Shown here: one piece after another, positions 25,454-31,672 of the stretch
Layout: every line of letters begins with the position of its first letter
Numbering within the stretch: position 1 is the stretch's first letter
Assembly (NCBI GenBank): GCA_036399835.1
Contig: DASWMI010000072.1
Coordinates: forward strand, 1 to 34,187
Source: DASYML01 sp036399835
Lineage (GTDB): Bacteria > Acidobacteriota > Blastocatellia > Pyrinomonadales > Pyrinomonadaceae
DNA: 34,187 nt
Direction: 5' to 3'
Notes under the pieces: generated by a model
Told to the model about the DNA's origin: nothing
Database searches by the model: none
What the model saw: the letters and a program-made list of their open reading frames with translations, nothing else
Translations under genes and position numbers: made by a program

Positions 25454-26569
25454 TTAACCAACTTTCCGCTCTGCCTCTAAAACCCTCTCCGGAACGATTC
25501 TGGGACGGGCGGCAATCTCCGTCGCAGCCAAAAGGCTCTCTTCTTCGGGATGTACATACCTTTCCGTCTGCTTCGTAGTGGAGTGTCCCATGAGTCGCGC
25601 GATCTTCTTCAGGTTGACATCTGCATCTCCCAAACGCGAGCCGTATTCGTGCCGGAGGTCGTGAAACCTCAAACCTGTAATCTCGGCCCTCTCGCATGAA
25701 CGACGGAAAGCGCCGAGGACGTTCCCGCGGTCAAGCTTCTCTCCGTTCTGGTCCGTAAAGAGCAGGTCGCCTTTCGCTTCACGGCAGAGTTCTAAAAGAA
25801 GCTCGCGCACTTTCTGACTCACCGGATTACCTTCGGTCTTACGCTTATCTTTCTTCCACTTCGGGTTAATGACGAAGATTCGATTACGGGCAAAGTCTAT
25901 TGCTGGCTTTGCCAGAGCAATCAATTCTCCCTGTCGAAACCCTGTCCATAAGGCGATCTGAATCATTGGCTTTAGATAGGCGTAATCGCTCTCGGCTCCG
26001 ATTAGTAGTGCTTCCTCTTCTTCTTGAGAAATGCGCCGGCACGGCCCTTCTTCGGCGTCCAATCTCCTGACCCTGCTACACGGATTCTCCCTGATGAGCC
26101 GATGTTTTACTGCCAAAGAGAAGATGCCGGAAAGCGTGGTCAATTCGGAATTAACGGAACGTGGCTGTCTGGGCTTATCGCCCTTTACTCGTACCTTCAG
26201 CCTATCCCGTTTGAAGGTTTCAACCGCGAGGTGCGAAATCTGTCCGAGCGTGCGCCCCTGAAAGTAGTCACACAATATCTTCGTGTGAAGAGAATAGGTC
26301 TCCTGTGACCTGTTGTGTTGCTCTACGTGTGGCAAGTAAACCTCTTTGACGAACGTAGAAAACAACTGCTTCTTGTTTTTAATACCATAGACCCCATCGT
26401 GTACGTCCTGCCTTGCCTGCCGTTCGGCTTCCTCAGCCTGTTTTTTCGTGCGGGCTGTTTTTACGGTCTGCTTGTAAACTACCCCGTCAACATCGAATTT
26501 GAAGTAGTAGCTTCCGAGCCGGATTTCGCCCGTTTTCTTGTCTTTCCACTTACGCCTGTAAACTGGCAT
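25454..26569 (-). CDS. int: Tyrosine recombinase (phage-type integrase)
   Basis: A 371-residue integrase. The N-terminal part (1-60) has the Arm-binding-type start MPVYRRKWKDKKTGEIRLGS and on. A SAM-like core-binding domain spans about 70-165. The catalytic domain carries Arg212 (TGFRQGEL), His303 and Arg306 (HDLRHEYG), His329 (LMGHS) and the nucleophile Tyr338 (TERYVH), so the active site is complete. It catalyses site-specific integration and excision of the element. The ATG at 26569 follows AGAGAGG by 4 nt. It is the last gene of a leftward run and lies 56 nt after the excisionase-like gene. Confidence 0.95.
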   Translation of the reverse strand: MPVYRRKWKDKKTGEIRLGSYYFKFDVDGVVYKQTVKTARTKKQAEEAERQARQDVHDGVYGIKNKKQLFSTFVKEVYLPHVEQHNRSQETYSLHTKILCDYFQGRTLGQISHLAVETFKRDRLKVRVKGDKPRQPRSVNSELTTLSGIFSLAVKHRLIRENPCSRVRRLDAEEGPCRRISQEEEEALLIGAESDYAYLKPMIQIALWTGFRQGELIALAKPAIDFARNRIFVINPKWKKDKRKTEGNPVSQKVRELLLELCREAKGDLLFTDQNGEKLDRGNVLGAFRRSCERAEITGLRFHDLRHEYGSRLGDADVNLKKIARLMGHSTTKQTERYVHPEEESLLAATEIAARPRIVPERVLEAERKVG

Positions 26570-26625
26570 GCTGCCTCTCTTTCCGGGTTGCAGCCATCCT
26601 GAGAGACTGCCCGGATAGTAAACAC

Positions 26626-26997
26626 TTAGCTGGCAAGTTTCAATCTTTTACGCTGCGCTTCCCGCTCGGTCCATTCGTCAACCTTCTCTCGCTTATAGCG
26701 AGGCTCGCCGCCTGCGTTCTGGACGGGAAACGGATTCTGGTCCATTGGGCGGGCGGACCATTCGGCTATACTTCGCTCCGACACGTTCAGATAGACGGCC
26801 ACCTCTCTGCGCGTTAAGTAGGGCTTATGAGCAATCAGAACGTACTCGTTTACCTTCGTCTGCGTTTCTTCGTCAAGAACTGTCGCGGTGCGTTCGGGTG
26901 GCACGGGCTGTCTCTCATTCATTACATTTTGGATGTCCAGCTTTGCGCGCTCAAAAATGAGATCCAGCTTGCTTATTAAATTGTCTGTACTGCTCAT
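26626..26997 (-). CDS. Excisionase-like helix-turn-helix DNA-binding protein
   Basis: A 123-residue protein. Its C-terminal half (from about 65) has the helix-turn-helix KPYLTRREVAVYLNVSERSI AEW followed by PVQNAGGEPRYKREKVDEWTEREAQ, the winged layout of the HTH_17/excisionase type in which the last part contacts DNA. The N-terminal half is helical (NLISKLDLIFERAKLDIQNV). Placed directly upstream of the integrase, it is probably the recombination directionality factor, or a transcriptional regulator. The ATG at 26997 with GGGGGAGAG just upstream is preferred over the GTG at 27012. Confidence 0.8.
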   Translation of the reverse strand: MSSTDNLISKLDLIFERAKLDIQNVMNERQPVPPERTATVLDEETQTKVNEYVLIAHKPYLTRREVAVYLNVSERSIAEWSARPMDQNPFPVQNAGGEPRYKREKVDEWTEREAQRKRLKLAS

Positions 26998-27044
26998 GCT
27001 TCTCTCCCCCACTAACTAAAAGGGCCACAAATTATCTGTTGGTA

Positions 27045-27296
27045 TTAGGCTTGTTTGGCTAACCACTCGGCTTCGTATCTGGGACTCAAGAAGCATTTGA
27101 AAACATTGTCCCAACCACATTCTTGACACCATTCTTCAAGGCCCTTACCATTACAGTTATCACAGCGTTCAAAAGCGTGGCCGTTGACTCCATCGTCGTC
27201 TTCCCAATAGCCGTCCTCGCATAGACCGCAGCATCGCCATGCCATTTGATTGCTGCATTTCGGGCAACTGCTCTCGCTGTATTCCCAGTCGCACAT
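27045..27296 (-). CDS. Cysteine-rich zinc-binding small protein
   Basis: An 83-residue acidic protein with repeated Cys pairs: CPKC, CCGLC, CDNCNGKG and CQECG, plus a lone Cys in FKCF. The CxxCxGxG-like unit CDNCNGKG resembles the zinc centre of DnaJ-type proteins, but there is no J domain. It probably binds one or two zinc ions; the function is unknown. The ATG at 27296 has GGGAGGGAG upstream; an in-frame TTG at 27317 would add seven residues. Confidence 0.7.
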   Translation of the reverse strand: MCDWEYSESSCPKCSNQMAWRCCGLCEDGYWEDDDGVNGHAFERCDNCNGKGLEEWCQECGWDNVFKCFLSPRYEAEWLAKQA

Positions 27297-27326
27297 CTTC
27301 TCCCTCCCGTACCCCAAACTGGACCA

Positions 27327-27680
27327 CTACTCGCCTTTCCAGTGGATAACATGACCATGAAAAGGCGTCCGACCCTTCCAGAACGCCGCCATATCAGTGA
27401 AGCTCTCAAAGCCATCGCGCCGCGCAAGACCCTCTCGCTCGCCGTCGTCGAGCTGGTTGCCGTCAATGAAGATGTCGCCTGAGTCAGAGATAGAGATGTC
27501 CTCGACCTTCACACACGGTCTCCGCATCAATAGTTGCGCCTGCTTGGTCCTGAGACCTGTGTACAGGTGAAGCATGTTGCCAGGCTTATCGGGATGCTTC
27601 CTGTATGCGCGGATTGTGTGCGTCTTTGCACCGGACAGGATGAATGGAACAAAACGCCGTTGGAAGTTGTATAGGCCCAT
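27327..27680 (-). CDS. ASCH-domain-like phage protein
   Basis: A 117-residue protein. The start LYNFQRRFVPFILSGAKTHT IRAYR, then PGNMLHLYTGLRTKQAQLL and the end DGFESFTDMAAFWKGRTPFHGHVIHW follow the ASCH/PUA-like pattern common in phage genomes: an N-terminal helix followed by a K-T-x-T-I-R strand, then a hydrophobic beta barrel. Such domains bind RNA or modified nucleotides, but the role here is not known. The ATG at 27680 has AGGGAGG just upstream. It lies 9 nt after the previous gene's stop. Confidence 0.65.
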   Translation of the reverse strand: MGLYNFQRRFVPFILSGAKTHTIRAYRKHPDKPGNMLHLYTGLRTKQAQLLMRRPCVKVEDISISDSGDIFIDGNQLDDGEREGLARRDGFESFTDMAAFWKGRTPFHGHVIHWKGE

Positions 27681-27689
27681 TATGCCTCC

Positions 27690-27914
27690 CTATCCATCAA
27701 TTATTTCAGGCCACTCTTCGCGCCGGTTGAACTTTGTCCTGGTCGCGCGGTCTATTTCGGCCAGTTGGTCCAAAAGTTGATTACTGAACGCGGTCTTGCT
27801 ATCCAGCTCCCGCTTTAAGAATTGAACGCGCCCCTTGAGGTAGTTAATCCTGCTACGTTGGGCCAGTACCACTACAATTAGGCCGAGAATGATTAGTAAC
27901 GCTATATCGTCCAT
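27690..27914 (-). CDS. Small membrane protein with coiled-coil tail
   Basis: A 74-residue protein. One transmembrane helix (MDDIALLIILGLIVVVLAQR) is followed by a charged helical stretch (RSRINYLKGRVQFLKRELDS KT and on) that looks like a coiled coil, then a short tail. The layout resembles small phage membrane proteins, including inner-membrane spanin subunits, but no lysis genes are nearby and I do not assign a function. The ATG at 27914 has GGGAGG 5 nt upstream, which rules out the longer frame starting at 27989. Confidence 0.6.
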   Translation of the reverse strand: MDDIALLIILGLIVVVLAQRSRINYLKGRVQFLKRELDSKTAFSNQLLDQLAEIDRATRTKFNRREEWPEIIDG

Positions 27915-27934
27915 CTCGCCTCCCATAAAGACGC

Positions 27935-28192
27935 TCAAGCTTTCTGAGCCTTCCATAGCAATCTGGTAATCTTTGATTGTGGTATCCACATCGGAGGACG
28001 TGAATCAATATCCTTTTGAGTCAATGGAGCATCAATACGTGGAGTCTCTCTATATTCCGCTTCTAACCTATCTCGTAACCCTTTGGCATCCTTGTATTGC
28101 CTACGAAAGCAGAGATATTGACCATCCCTGTAAATGCACCATGCGAAGAAAAGACGATCAGGCGGCATCCTGTATTTGATTGTGACTCTCAT
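27935..28192 (-). CDS. Unrecognised small protein
   Basis: An 85-residue basic protein that I do not recognise. It has an aromatic N-terminal half (MPPDRLFFAWCIYRDGQYLC FRRQYKDAKGLRDRLEAEY) and a C-terminal WIPQSKITRLLWKAQKA. The start ATG at 28192 has TGGAGG 7 nt upstream and overlaps the stop of the preceding gene by ATGA, a coupling typical of compact phage operons. Confidence 0.6.
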   Translation of the reverse strand: MRVTIKYRMPPDRLFFAWCIYRDGQYLCFRRQYKDAKGLRDRLEAEYRETPRIDAPLTQKDIDSRPPMWIPQSKITRLLWKAQKA

Positions 28193-28434
28193 TGCTGGCC
28201 TCCAATCATCCCCTGATACTTCTCTCCGAACTCCGCGTAGAACTCTTCTCGCGTTAGCTGTTGGGCAAGGTCGCAGATTCGACAGATGCGGCCCGGCGCA
28301 TTCATGATAAGAGCCGGACGGAATGAATGAGGGCAGGTGTGTTGTAGATACCAAGTCGTAATCTTCTCACAGGCAACTCGGATTACTGCGCGCCATGTTC
28401 TGAGCCATAGTCTCAGCCCTCGTAAATATTTCAT
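28189..28434 (-). CDS. Unrecognised small protein with a CRICD motif
   Basis: An 81-residue protein that I do not recognise. The N-terminus is basic and aromatic (RGLRLWLRTWRAVIRVACEK); the centre has HTCPHSFRPALIMNAPGRICRICD, with three Cys and two His that could hold one zinc. The C-terminus is acidic (REEFYAEFGEKYQGMIGG). The ATG at 28434 with AAGGGAT upstream is preferred over the GTG at 28440. Its stop overlaps the next start by 4 nt. Confidence 0.55.
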   Translation of the reverse strand: MKYLRGLRLWLRTWRAVIRVACEKITTWYLQHTCPHSFRPALIMNAPGRICRICDLAQQLTREEFYAEFGEKYQGMIGGQQ

Positions 28435-28450
28435 TTTCACATCCCTTTGG

Positions 28451-28600
28451 TCAGTCAGAATTAGACGCCTGTGGCGTGTCCGGTGAATCGCCGCTCACAG
28501 ATTGCAGGAGTTCAATCTGCCGGTTAACCACCCGTTGCTTGAAGCCCTGATACTCCGCCAGGACTTGTTGGGCGAAGTCACGCGCCTGTACCGCTGTAAG
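28451..28600 (-). pseudogene. Start-less open frame, probable 3' fragment of a decayed gene
   Basis: An open frame of 49 codons ends at 28451 and begins after an in-frame TGA without any ATG. It reads coding-like: VQARDFAQQVLAEYQGFKQR, then VVNRQIELLQSVSGDSPDTP. It overlaps the end of the small Cys-rich frame 28578-28733 in another phase. The simplest view is the tail of a gene whose front was lost, joined to another gene's front. An internal GTG could still make a shorter product. The remaining bases of 28435-28870 hold a further short coding-like tail at about 28736-28807 (EAVWNKKRADARQAVSLYQY) with no usable start. Confidence 0.35.
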
Positions 28601-28733
28601 TCAATCCGGTTTCTCGAATGATGTGCTTATTACCGCAGTCGCACTTGCAGAGCCACTTAGCTTTAATACCGCGAGTCTTAATTCGCCTCACTGTCATCAA
28701 GCGACCGAATCTTTGTTGTGGAAAAACAGTCAT
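28578..28733 (-). CDS. Small Cys-cluster protein, front part of a phage HNH-associated protein type
   Basis: A 51-residue frame too short for ordinary gene callers. MTVFPQQRFGRLMTVRRIKT, then AKWLCKCDCGNKHIIRETGL, matches the widespread phage pattern 'GQRFGRLTV...WLCKCDCGN...L' found at the start of many HNH or AP2 nucleases and stand-alone phage proteins. Here it ends early (SGTGA stop), before the usual Cys-Gly end, so it may be truncated. No ribosome site is seen upstream of the ATG. It sits downstream of the HNH-AP2-AP2 gene on the same strand. Confidence 0.5.
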   Translation of the reverse strand: MTVFPQQRFGRLMTVRRIKTRGIKAKWLCKCDCGNKHIIRETGLTYSGTGA

Positions 28734-28870
28734 TTACTTGTACCAGCGCGAGTATTGATAGAGTGATACGGCTTGGCGCGCATCCGCCCTCTTCTTATTC
28801 CAGACCGCTTCATCGTTAAACCTCTGCGCTCAAAACCGCGTCAAAGCATCCCGCGCACCCTTCACACCAT

Positions 28871-29572
28871 CTACGCGAAATTGAGTCGTGCCGCATCGCC
28901 TAAAACCTCTCTGGCTTTCTTGTCGTAAGCGAGAGCCGCTTCTGTTTCATCAACGAAAGAACCGATGTATATTCGGCGTCCATGTGCGTTTAGCCGTGCC
29001 GTCCAGATTCCGCGCGTAGAAACCCATGCTATGCCCTTGTAAACGGACGTGGGCTTAATCTCCCTGCGCCCCTGCGGGGCTATGCTTTCGTTTGGAAAGT
29101 TGAGGCGTGCAAACTCGCCGAATAGCTCTCGCGCCTTTTGGTCATAGGCTCGCGCTGCTTCAACTTCCGAATTGAAGTAACCCAGATGGTACGCTCTCGC
29201 CTGATGTGCGATTTTGGCAATCCAGCATTTATGTCGCCGATGGAAGGCCACGCCCTTAAACTTTGATACACTTCCAAATCGCCCCGCACAGTTCTGTGCG
29301 TTCTGGGCGTTAGTGGCTAAGCGGAGATTGCTTCCTCTATTGTCAAGGCCGTTGCCGTTGATGTGGTCAACCAGTAGGCCATCTGGCGCGGCAAGAATTA
29401 GGCGGTGCATTGATAGCGACTGGCCCGTCCTTTTACGCAGCGTGCATGACTTGGCATAAAAGGTGCGGCTTCCTGTGTTCTTTTGCGCATACCACTTGTA
29501 TTGACTGACAAGCTCAAAGTCTTCGTCATCAACGAGCGCAACCAGTCCTCTTGTCAGCGGGATTTCCTTCAC
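28871..29572 (-). CDS. HNH homing-type endonuclease with two AP2 DNA-binding domains
   Basis: A 233-residue protein. An N-terminal strand region (MKEIPLTRGLVALVDDEDFE) is followed by an HNH nuclease of the HNH_3 type at about 56-86 (MHRLILAAPDGLLVDHINGN, then NLRLAT). Two AP2/ERF-like DNA-binding domains follow, at about 104-160 (FKGVAFHRRHKCWIAKI to ARLNFP) and 177-233 (YKGIAWVSTRGIWTARL to ARLNFA). The HNH-AP2 architecture is typical of phage and mobile-element homing endonucleases. The start is GTG at 29572, which follows AGGAG by 8 nt, forms a GTGA overlap with the upstream stop, and gives the family N-terminus. It is free-standing, not in an intron. Confidence 0.88.
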   Translation of the reverse strand: MKEIPLTRGLVALVDDEDFELVSQYKWYAQKNTGSRTFYAKSCTLRKRTGQSLSMHRLILAAPDGLLVDHINGNGLDNRGSNLRLATNAQNAQNCAGRFGSVSKFKGVAFHRRHKCWIAKIAHQARAYHLGYFNSEVEAARAYDQKARELFGEFARLNFPNESIAPQGRREIKPTSVYKGIAWVSTRGIWTARLNAHGRRIYIGSFVDETEAALAYDKKAREVLGDAARLNFA

Positions 29573-29811
29573 GCTACACACTCCTGACAGATTTGACCTC
29601 TCTCCCCGTCACAGTCACTTTCACAAATCCAGTGGTCGCCACACGCAAAACAAAAGTGCTCAAGAAAGCTCTCGCGCTCGCGCTGGTCCGTCTCTTCGAT
29701 TAAGGCATCCACACGGCGCATAGCGGATTCAACTTTTATCTGTTCTACTTCTATTTGAGCCGCTAGGGAGTAATCGTTGAGAGTGGTCTGTGTTTGGAGT
29801 TTGGTTGTCAT
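29569..29811 (-). CDS. Small zinc-ribbon protein, first gene of the leftward run
   Basis: An 80-residue protein. Its N-terminal two thirds is helical (AAQIEVEQIKVESAMRRVDA LIEETDQRERESF); its C-terminal third has CFACGDHWICESDCDGERG QICQECVA, giving CxxC...CxxxC...CxxC, probably one zinc ribbon. Function unknown. The ATG at 29811 has GAGG close upstream. Its promoter carries the 18-bp operator at 29857-29874, so it is the first gene under control of the element's switch; translation is coupled to the HNH gene by a GTGA overlap. Confidence 0.65.
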   Translation of the reverse strand: MTTKLQTQTTLNDYSLAAQIEVEQIKVESAMRRVDALIEETDQRERESFLEHFCFACGDHWICESDCDGERGQICQECVA

Positions 29812-29855
29812 CTCAGCCTCGACTGTAGAACTGATTTATCTCTCTGACAGAAAGC

Positions 29856-29884
29856 ATAGTACTACCTAGTACTAACAATGTCAA
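29856..29884 (-). promoter_or_regulatory. Leftward promoter with embedded 18-bp operator (site 1)
   Basis: On the minus strand a perfect -35 TTGACA (29884-29879), a 17-nt spacer and -10 TACTAT (29861-29856). The palindrome TAGTACTACCTAGTACTA (29857-29874) fills the spacer and the -10. The operator begins at the same distance from TTGACA as in the rightward promoter at 30933-30961. A repressor bound here would block the run that ends in xis and int. Confidence 0.8.
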
Positions 29885-29992
29885 GAGAAATCTTTGGCTT
29901 TTGAATCAAAAAAATTTGCAAGCGAATTTACAGGGGAGGTCTGTTGGGAGGAACGTACGCGGGAATGAGGCCCAGCCTAATCTATAATCGCC

Positions 29993-30337
29993 TTACATAG
30001 CTGCACTAACTAGCTTTTCTAATACATCTACAACAACGCCTTCAAACTCATATTCACCTTTTGTCAGTGTAATAACGTGCCCCGTTCTGCTCTTGAGAAT
30101 AATCGAGCCATCCAAGAACTTGCCGAGCAGAAAACTTATACAAAATGTGCCATGACAATAAAGGCCAACCAGATTGTTTCTAGGGCATGGGCCGGGTCTA
30201 ACCATGCAAAACATTCCAGACCTTAACCCGTATTCGGGCCAGTTGAAGTTAAGTTCGTGCGAGATGAGGATTTCTTGGCTTTGCTTTGCGATAGACTTTC
30301 TGCGTATTCTTGGAAATTTAATCACTACAGATGGCAT
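29993..30337 (-). CDS. Possible S24 (LexA/CI C-terminal)-fold protein without catalytic residues
   Basis: A 114-residue protein. From about residue 37 the pattern GLRSGMFCMVRPGPCPRNNL VGLYCHGTFCISFLLGKF, then GSIILKSRTGHVITL and EYEFEGVVVDVLEKL, resembles the beta-fold of S24-type repressor C-terminal domains (GD-x-V-x-V-P ... G-x-V-V-x-V). The Ser-Met nucleophile motif is not present where it would be expected, so self-cleavage is unlikely. No helix-turn-helix is seen in the short basic N-terminus. This is a tentative fold call. A TATAAT box at 30466-30461 (minus strand) could start its transcript; AGGAG lies 12 nt before the ATG, a long spacing. 30338-30546 otherwise holds nothing convincing. 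Confidence 0.45.
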   Translation of the reverse strand: MPSVVIKFPRIRRKSIAKQSQEILISHELNFNWPEYGLRSGMFCMVRPGPCPRNNLVGLYCHGTFCISFLLGKFLDGSIILKSRTGHVITLTKGEYEFEGVVVDVLEKLVSAAM

Positions 30338-30546
30338 GGAAATACGAATCTCCTATCCTGCATTTAAGCAAGATGAAAACGGTTGGCACACTGAAGGGGA
30401 AGTGGCGTGCTGTAACGGGAACTGGGCTAACCCCTTCACGGGAATAAATCTTTAGACACCATTATACTTGAAATGGTTGCGCTTAGTTTCAGAATTTTGT
30501 ACAGCGGGTTTGGTTGTGTATTAAGCGAAAAGAGTTGCGGCGGGAG

Positions 30547-30882
30547 TTAGTGGTTGTCGCTCTCATTCCTAATTTCTTCAATAGACGTATTAATGATGTC
30601 CATGATGTCTGAAGCCTTTGGCCCTCTGGCATGCGTGCTGCGCTTCACCGCCAACTGATCTTGGAGGACATCTTTCACGCCTTCGCGTTTCAACTCCTCT
30701 GACCATATCCAGTACGGTAAGAACATTTTAACGATTTCCTCAACCATCGCCTGCCCGCTTCTTCGGTCATATTTGCGAGCTATATTGTGAAGAAGTCGAA
30801 TGTAGCGTTCTGATAAATACAGCTTGAACTGCTTATCTTTCGGGTCAGGCACGCCTTCAGGCACGGTCTCAGGTTTTACCAT
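30547..30882 (-). CDS. Putative ribbon-helix-helix DNA-binding protein (leftward arm of the switch)
   Basis: A 111-residue protein. The region KDKQFKLYLSERYIRLLHNI ARKYDRRSGQAMVEEIVKMF has a basic strand followed by two helices, the ribbon-helix-helix (Arc/MetJ/CopG) layout, and the tail is charged. It is a candidate for the repressor that binds the TAGTACTA operators. The ATG at 30882 lies in operator site 3, at a distance from the -10 (TATTAA) that predicts a nearly leaderless transcript. An in-frame TTG at 30900, seven nt after GGAGG, is a real alternative (117 residues). Longer frames up to 31029 overlap the divergent gene and are rejected. Confidence 0.6.
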   Translation of the reverse strand: MVKPETVPEGVPDPKDKQFKLYLSERYIRLLHNIARKYDRRSGQAMVEEIVKMFLPYWIWSEELKREGVKDVLQDQLAVKRSTHARGPKASDIMDIINTSIEEIRNESDNH

Positions 30883-30918
30883 AGTACCAGTTAATACCAA
30901 AACACAGCCTCCGGTCAA
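30882..30918 (-). promoter_or_regulatory. Leftward promoter overlapped by operator site 3
   Basis: On the minus strand TTGACC (30918-30913), a 16-nt spacer and TATTAA (30896-30891). The plus-strand sequence TAGTACCAGTTAATACCA (30882-30899) is a three-mismatch match to TAGTACTA-NN-TAGTACTA and covers the -10, the predicted start and the ATG. This would permit autorepression of the ribbon-helix-helix gene. Confidence 0.55.
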
Positions 30919-30932
30919 ATAAAAATTAAGGC

Positions 30933-30961
30933 TTGACAGCTTTAGTACTATGTAGTACCTT
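30933..30961 (+). promoter_or_regulatory. Rightward promoter with embedded 18-bp operator (site 2)
   Basis: Perfect -35 TTGACA (30933-30938), 17-nt spacer and -10 TACCTT (30956-30961). The operator TAGTACTATGTAGTACCT (30943-30960) fills spacer and -10, with the same offset from TTGACA as site 1. The predicted start, about 30968, is 3 nt before the ATG at 30971, so the message would be leaderless; no ribosome site exists there. Confidence 0.75.
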
Positions 30962-30970
30962 ACTGTCGCC

Positions 30971-31180
30971 ATGAGAAAACCAAGCAAAACAAACAAGCGC
31001 AGGCCACGACTTGAATACAAACCAGACAAGGGCGTGGATGTAGTGAGCCATCATTTACGCATCCCTCCTGATCTTGACGAGTGGGTGCTTACGTTCGCAA
31101 AGCGCGAAGGGCATACATCTGTGCCTGACGCAGTTCGCCAGATTATAAGAGACCGTAGAGCGCAAGACGCGCAAGTTTAA
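30971..31180 (+). CDS. Small ribbon-helix-helix-type regulator (rightward arm of the switch)
   Basis: A 69-residue basic protein. After a Lys/Arg-rich N-terminus (RKPSKTNKRRPRLEYKPD), residues about 25-65 (VSHHLRIPPDLDEWVLTFAK, then TSVPDAVRQIIRDRRA) give a strand and two helices, as in CopG/Arc repressors. It is divergent from another ribbon-helix-helix candidate and its promoter holds operator site 2, a layout like a phage or plasmid immunity region. The ATG at 30971 has no ribosome site and lies ~3 nt from the predicted transcript start. Confidence 0.7.
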   Translation: MRKPSKTNKRRPRLEYKPDKGVDVVSHHLRIPPDLDEWVLTFAKREGHTSVPDAVRQIIRDRRAQDAQV

Positions 31181-31305
31181 GCTAAAAGTCCGCAAGAACC
31201 CTACTACACGAACAGGTATTGCACAGCCCATTGCAAGCCCATGAAAGTAATCTCAAATAGAAACAGGCAATGAATCCATCTCGACATCAAAAGGAGCAAA
31301 GGTAA

Positions 31306-31623
31306 ATGGCACATCACAGCAGATTCCCGTTTGACGACATGCCCGAAGGCTTGCGCGATATGTTTCCCGACAAGTCCAAAGATGAATACATCCACGAACT
31401 GTTGTCGCCGTTCGGCGCAACTGGACGCTTCCCGCAAGGTCAATACACCCCACAGGATGAGGGCGAAATAGCCTTTGGGGTCGCCGCCGATAAATCGCAG
31501 GGCAAAGTCATCGTCAACTTCGGCAAGCCCGTCGCGTGGTTCGGCATGGACAGGGAACAGGCGTTGGCACTTGCCGAATCTCTCAAGCAAAAAGCCGACG
31601 ATCTGCTTGATAAAGAACGATAA
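31306..31623 (+). CDS. Unrecognised phage-type protein
   Basis: A 105-residue protein that I cannot name. It starts MAHHSRFPFDDMPEGLRDMF and has a C-terminal part (EIAFGVAADKSQGKVIVNFG KPVAWFGMDREQALALAESLK) typical of small conserved proteins in phage early regions: a strand pair with a KPVxW-like turn and a helix. No Cys, no membrane segment. AAAGGAG precedes the ATG at 31306. The spacer 31181-31305 holds nothing recognised. Confidence 0.6.
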   Translation: MAHHSRFPFDDMPEGLRDMFPDKSKDEYIHELLSPFGATGRFPQGQYTPQDEGEIAFGVAADKSQGKVIVNFGKPVAWFGMDREQALALAESLKQKADDLLDKER

Positions 31624-31672
31624 ATACTCTTTTTTGCGCTCTCAAGGGGGGCGCGCGTGAGTTGAAAGGTTA

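Noticed and set aside
27086..27466. 126-codon minus-strand frame across the Cys-rich and ASCH-like genes
   Set aside because: It overlaps two genes with strong ribosome sites in other phases and has no protein pattern of its own.
30174..30455. Plus-strand open frame of 93 codons opposite the S24-like gene
   Set aside because: It is largely antisense to a better-supported minus-strand gene and has no ribosome site; a 39-codon version from 30336 is equally unsupported.
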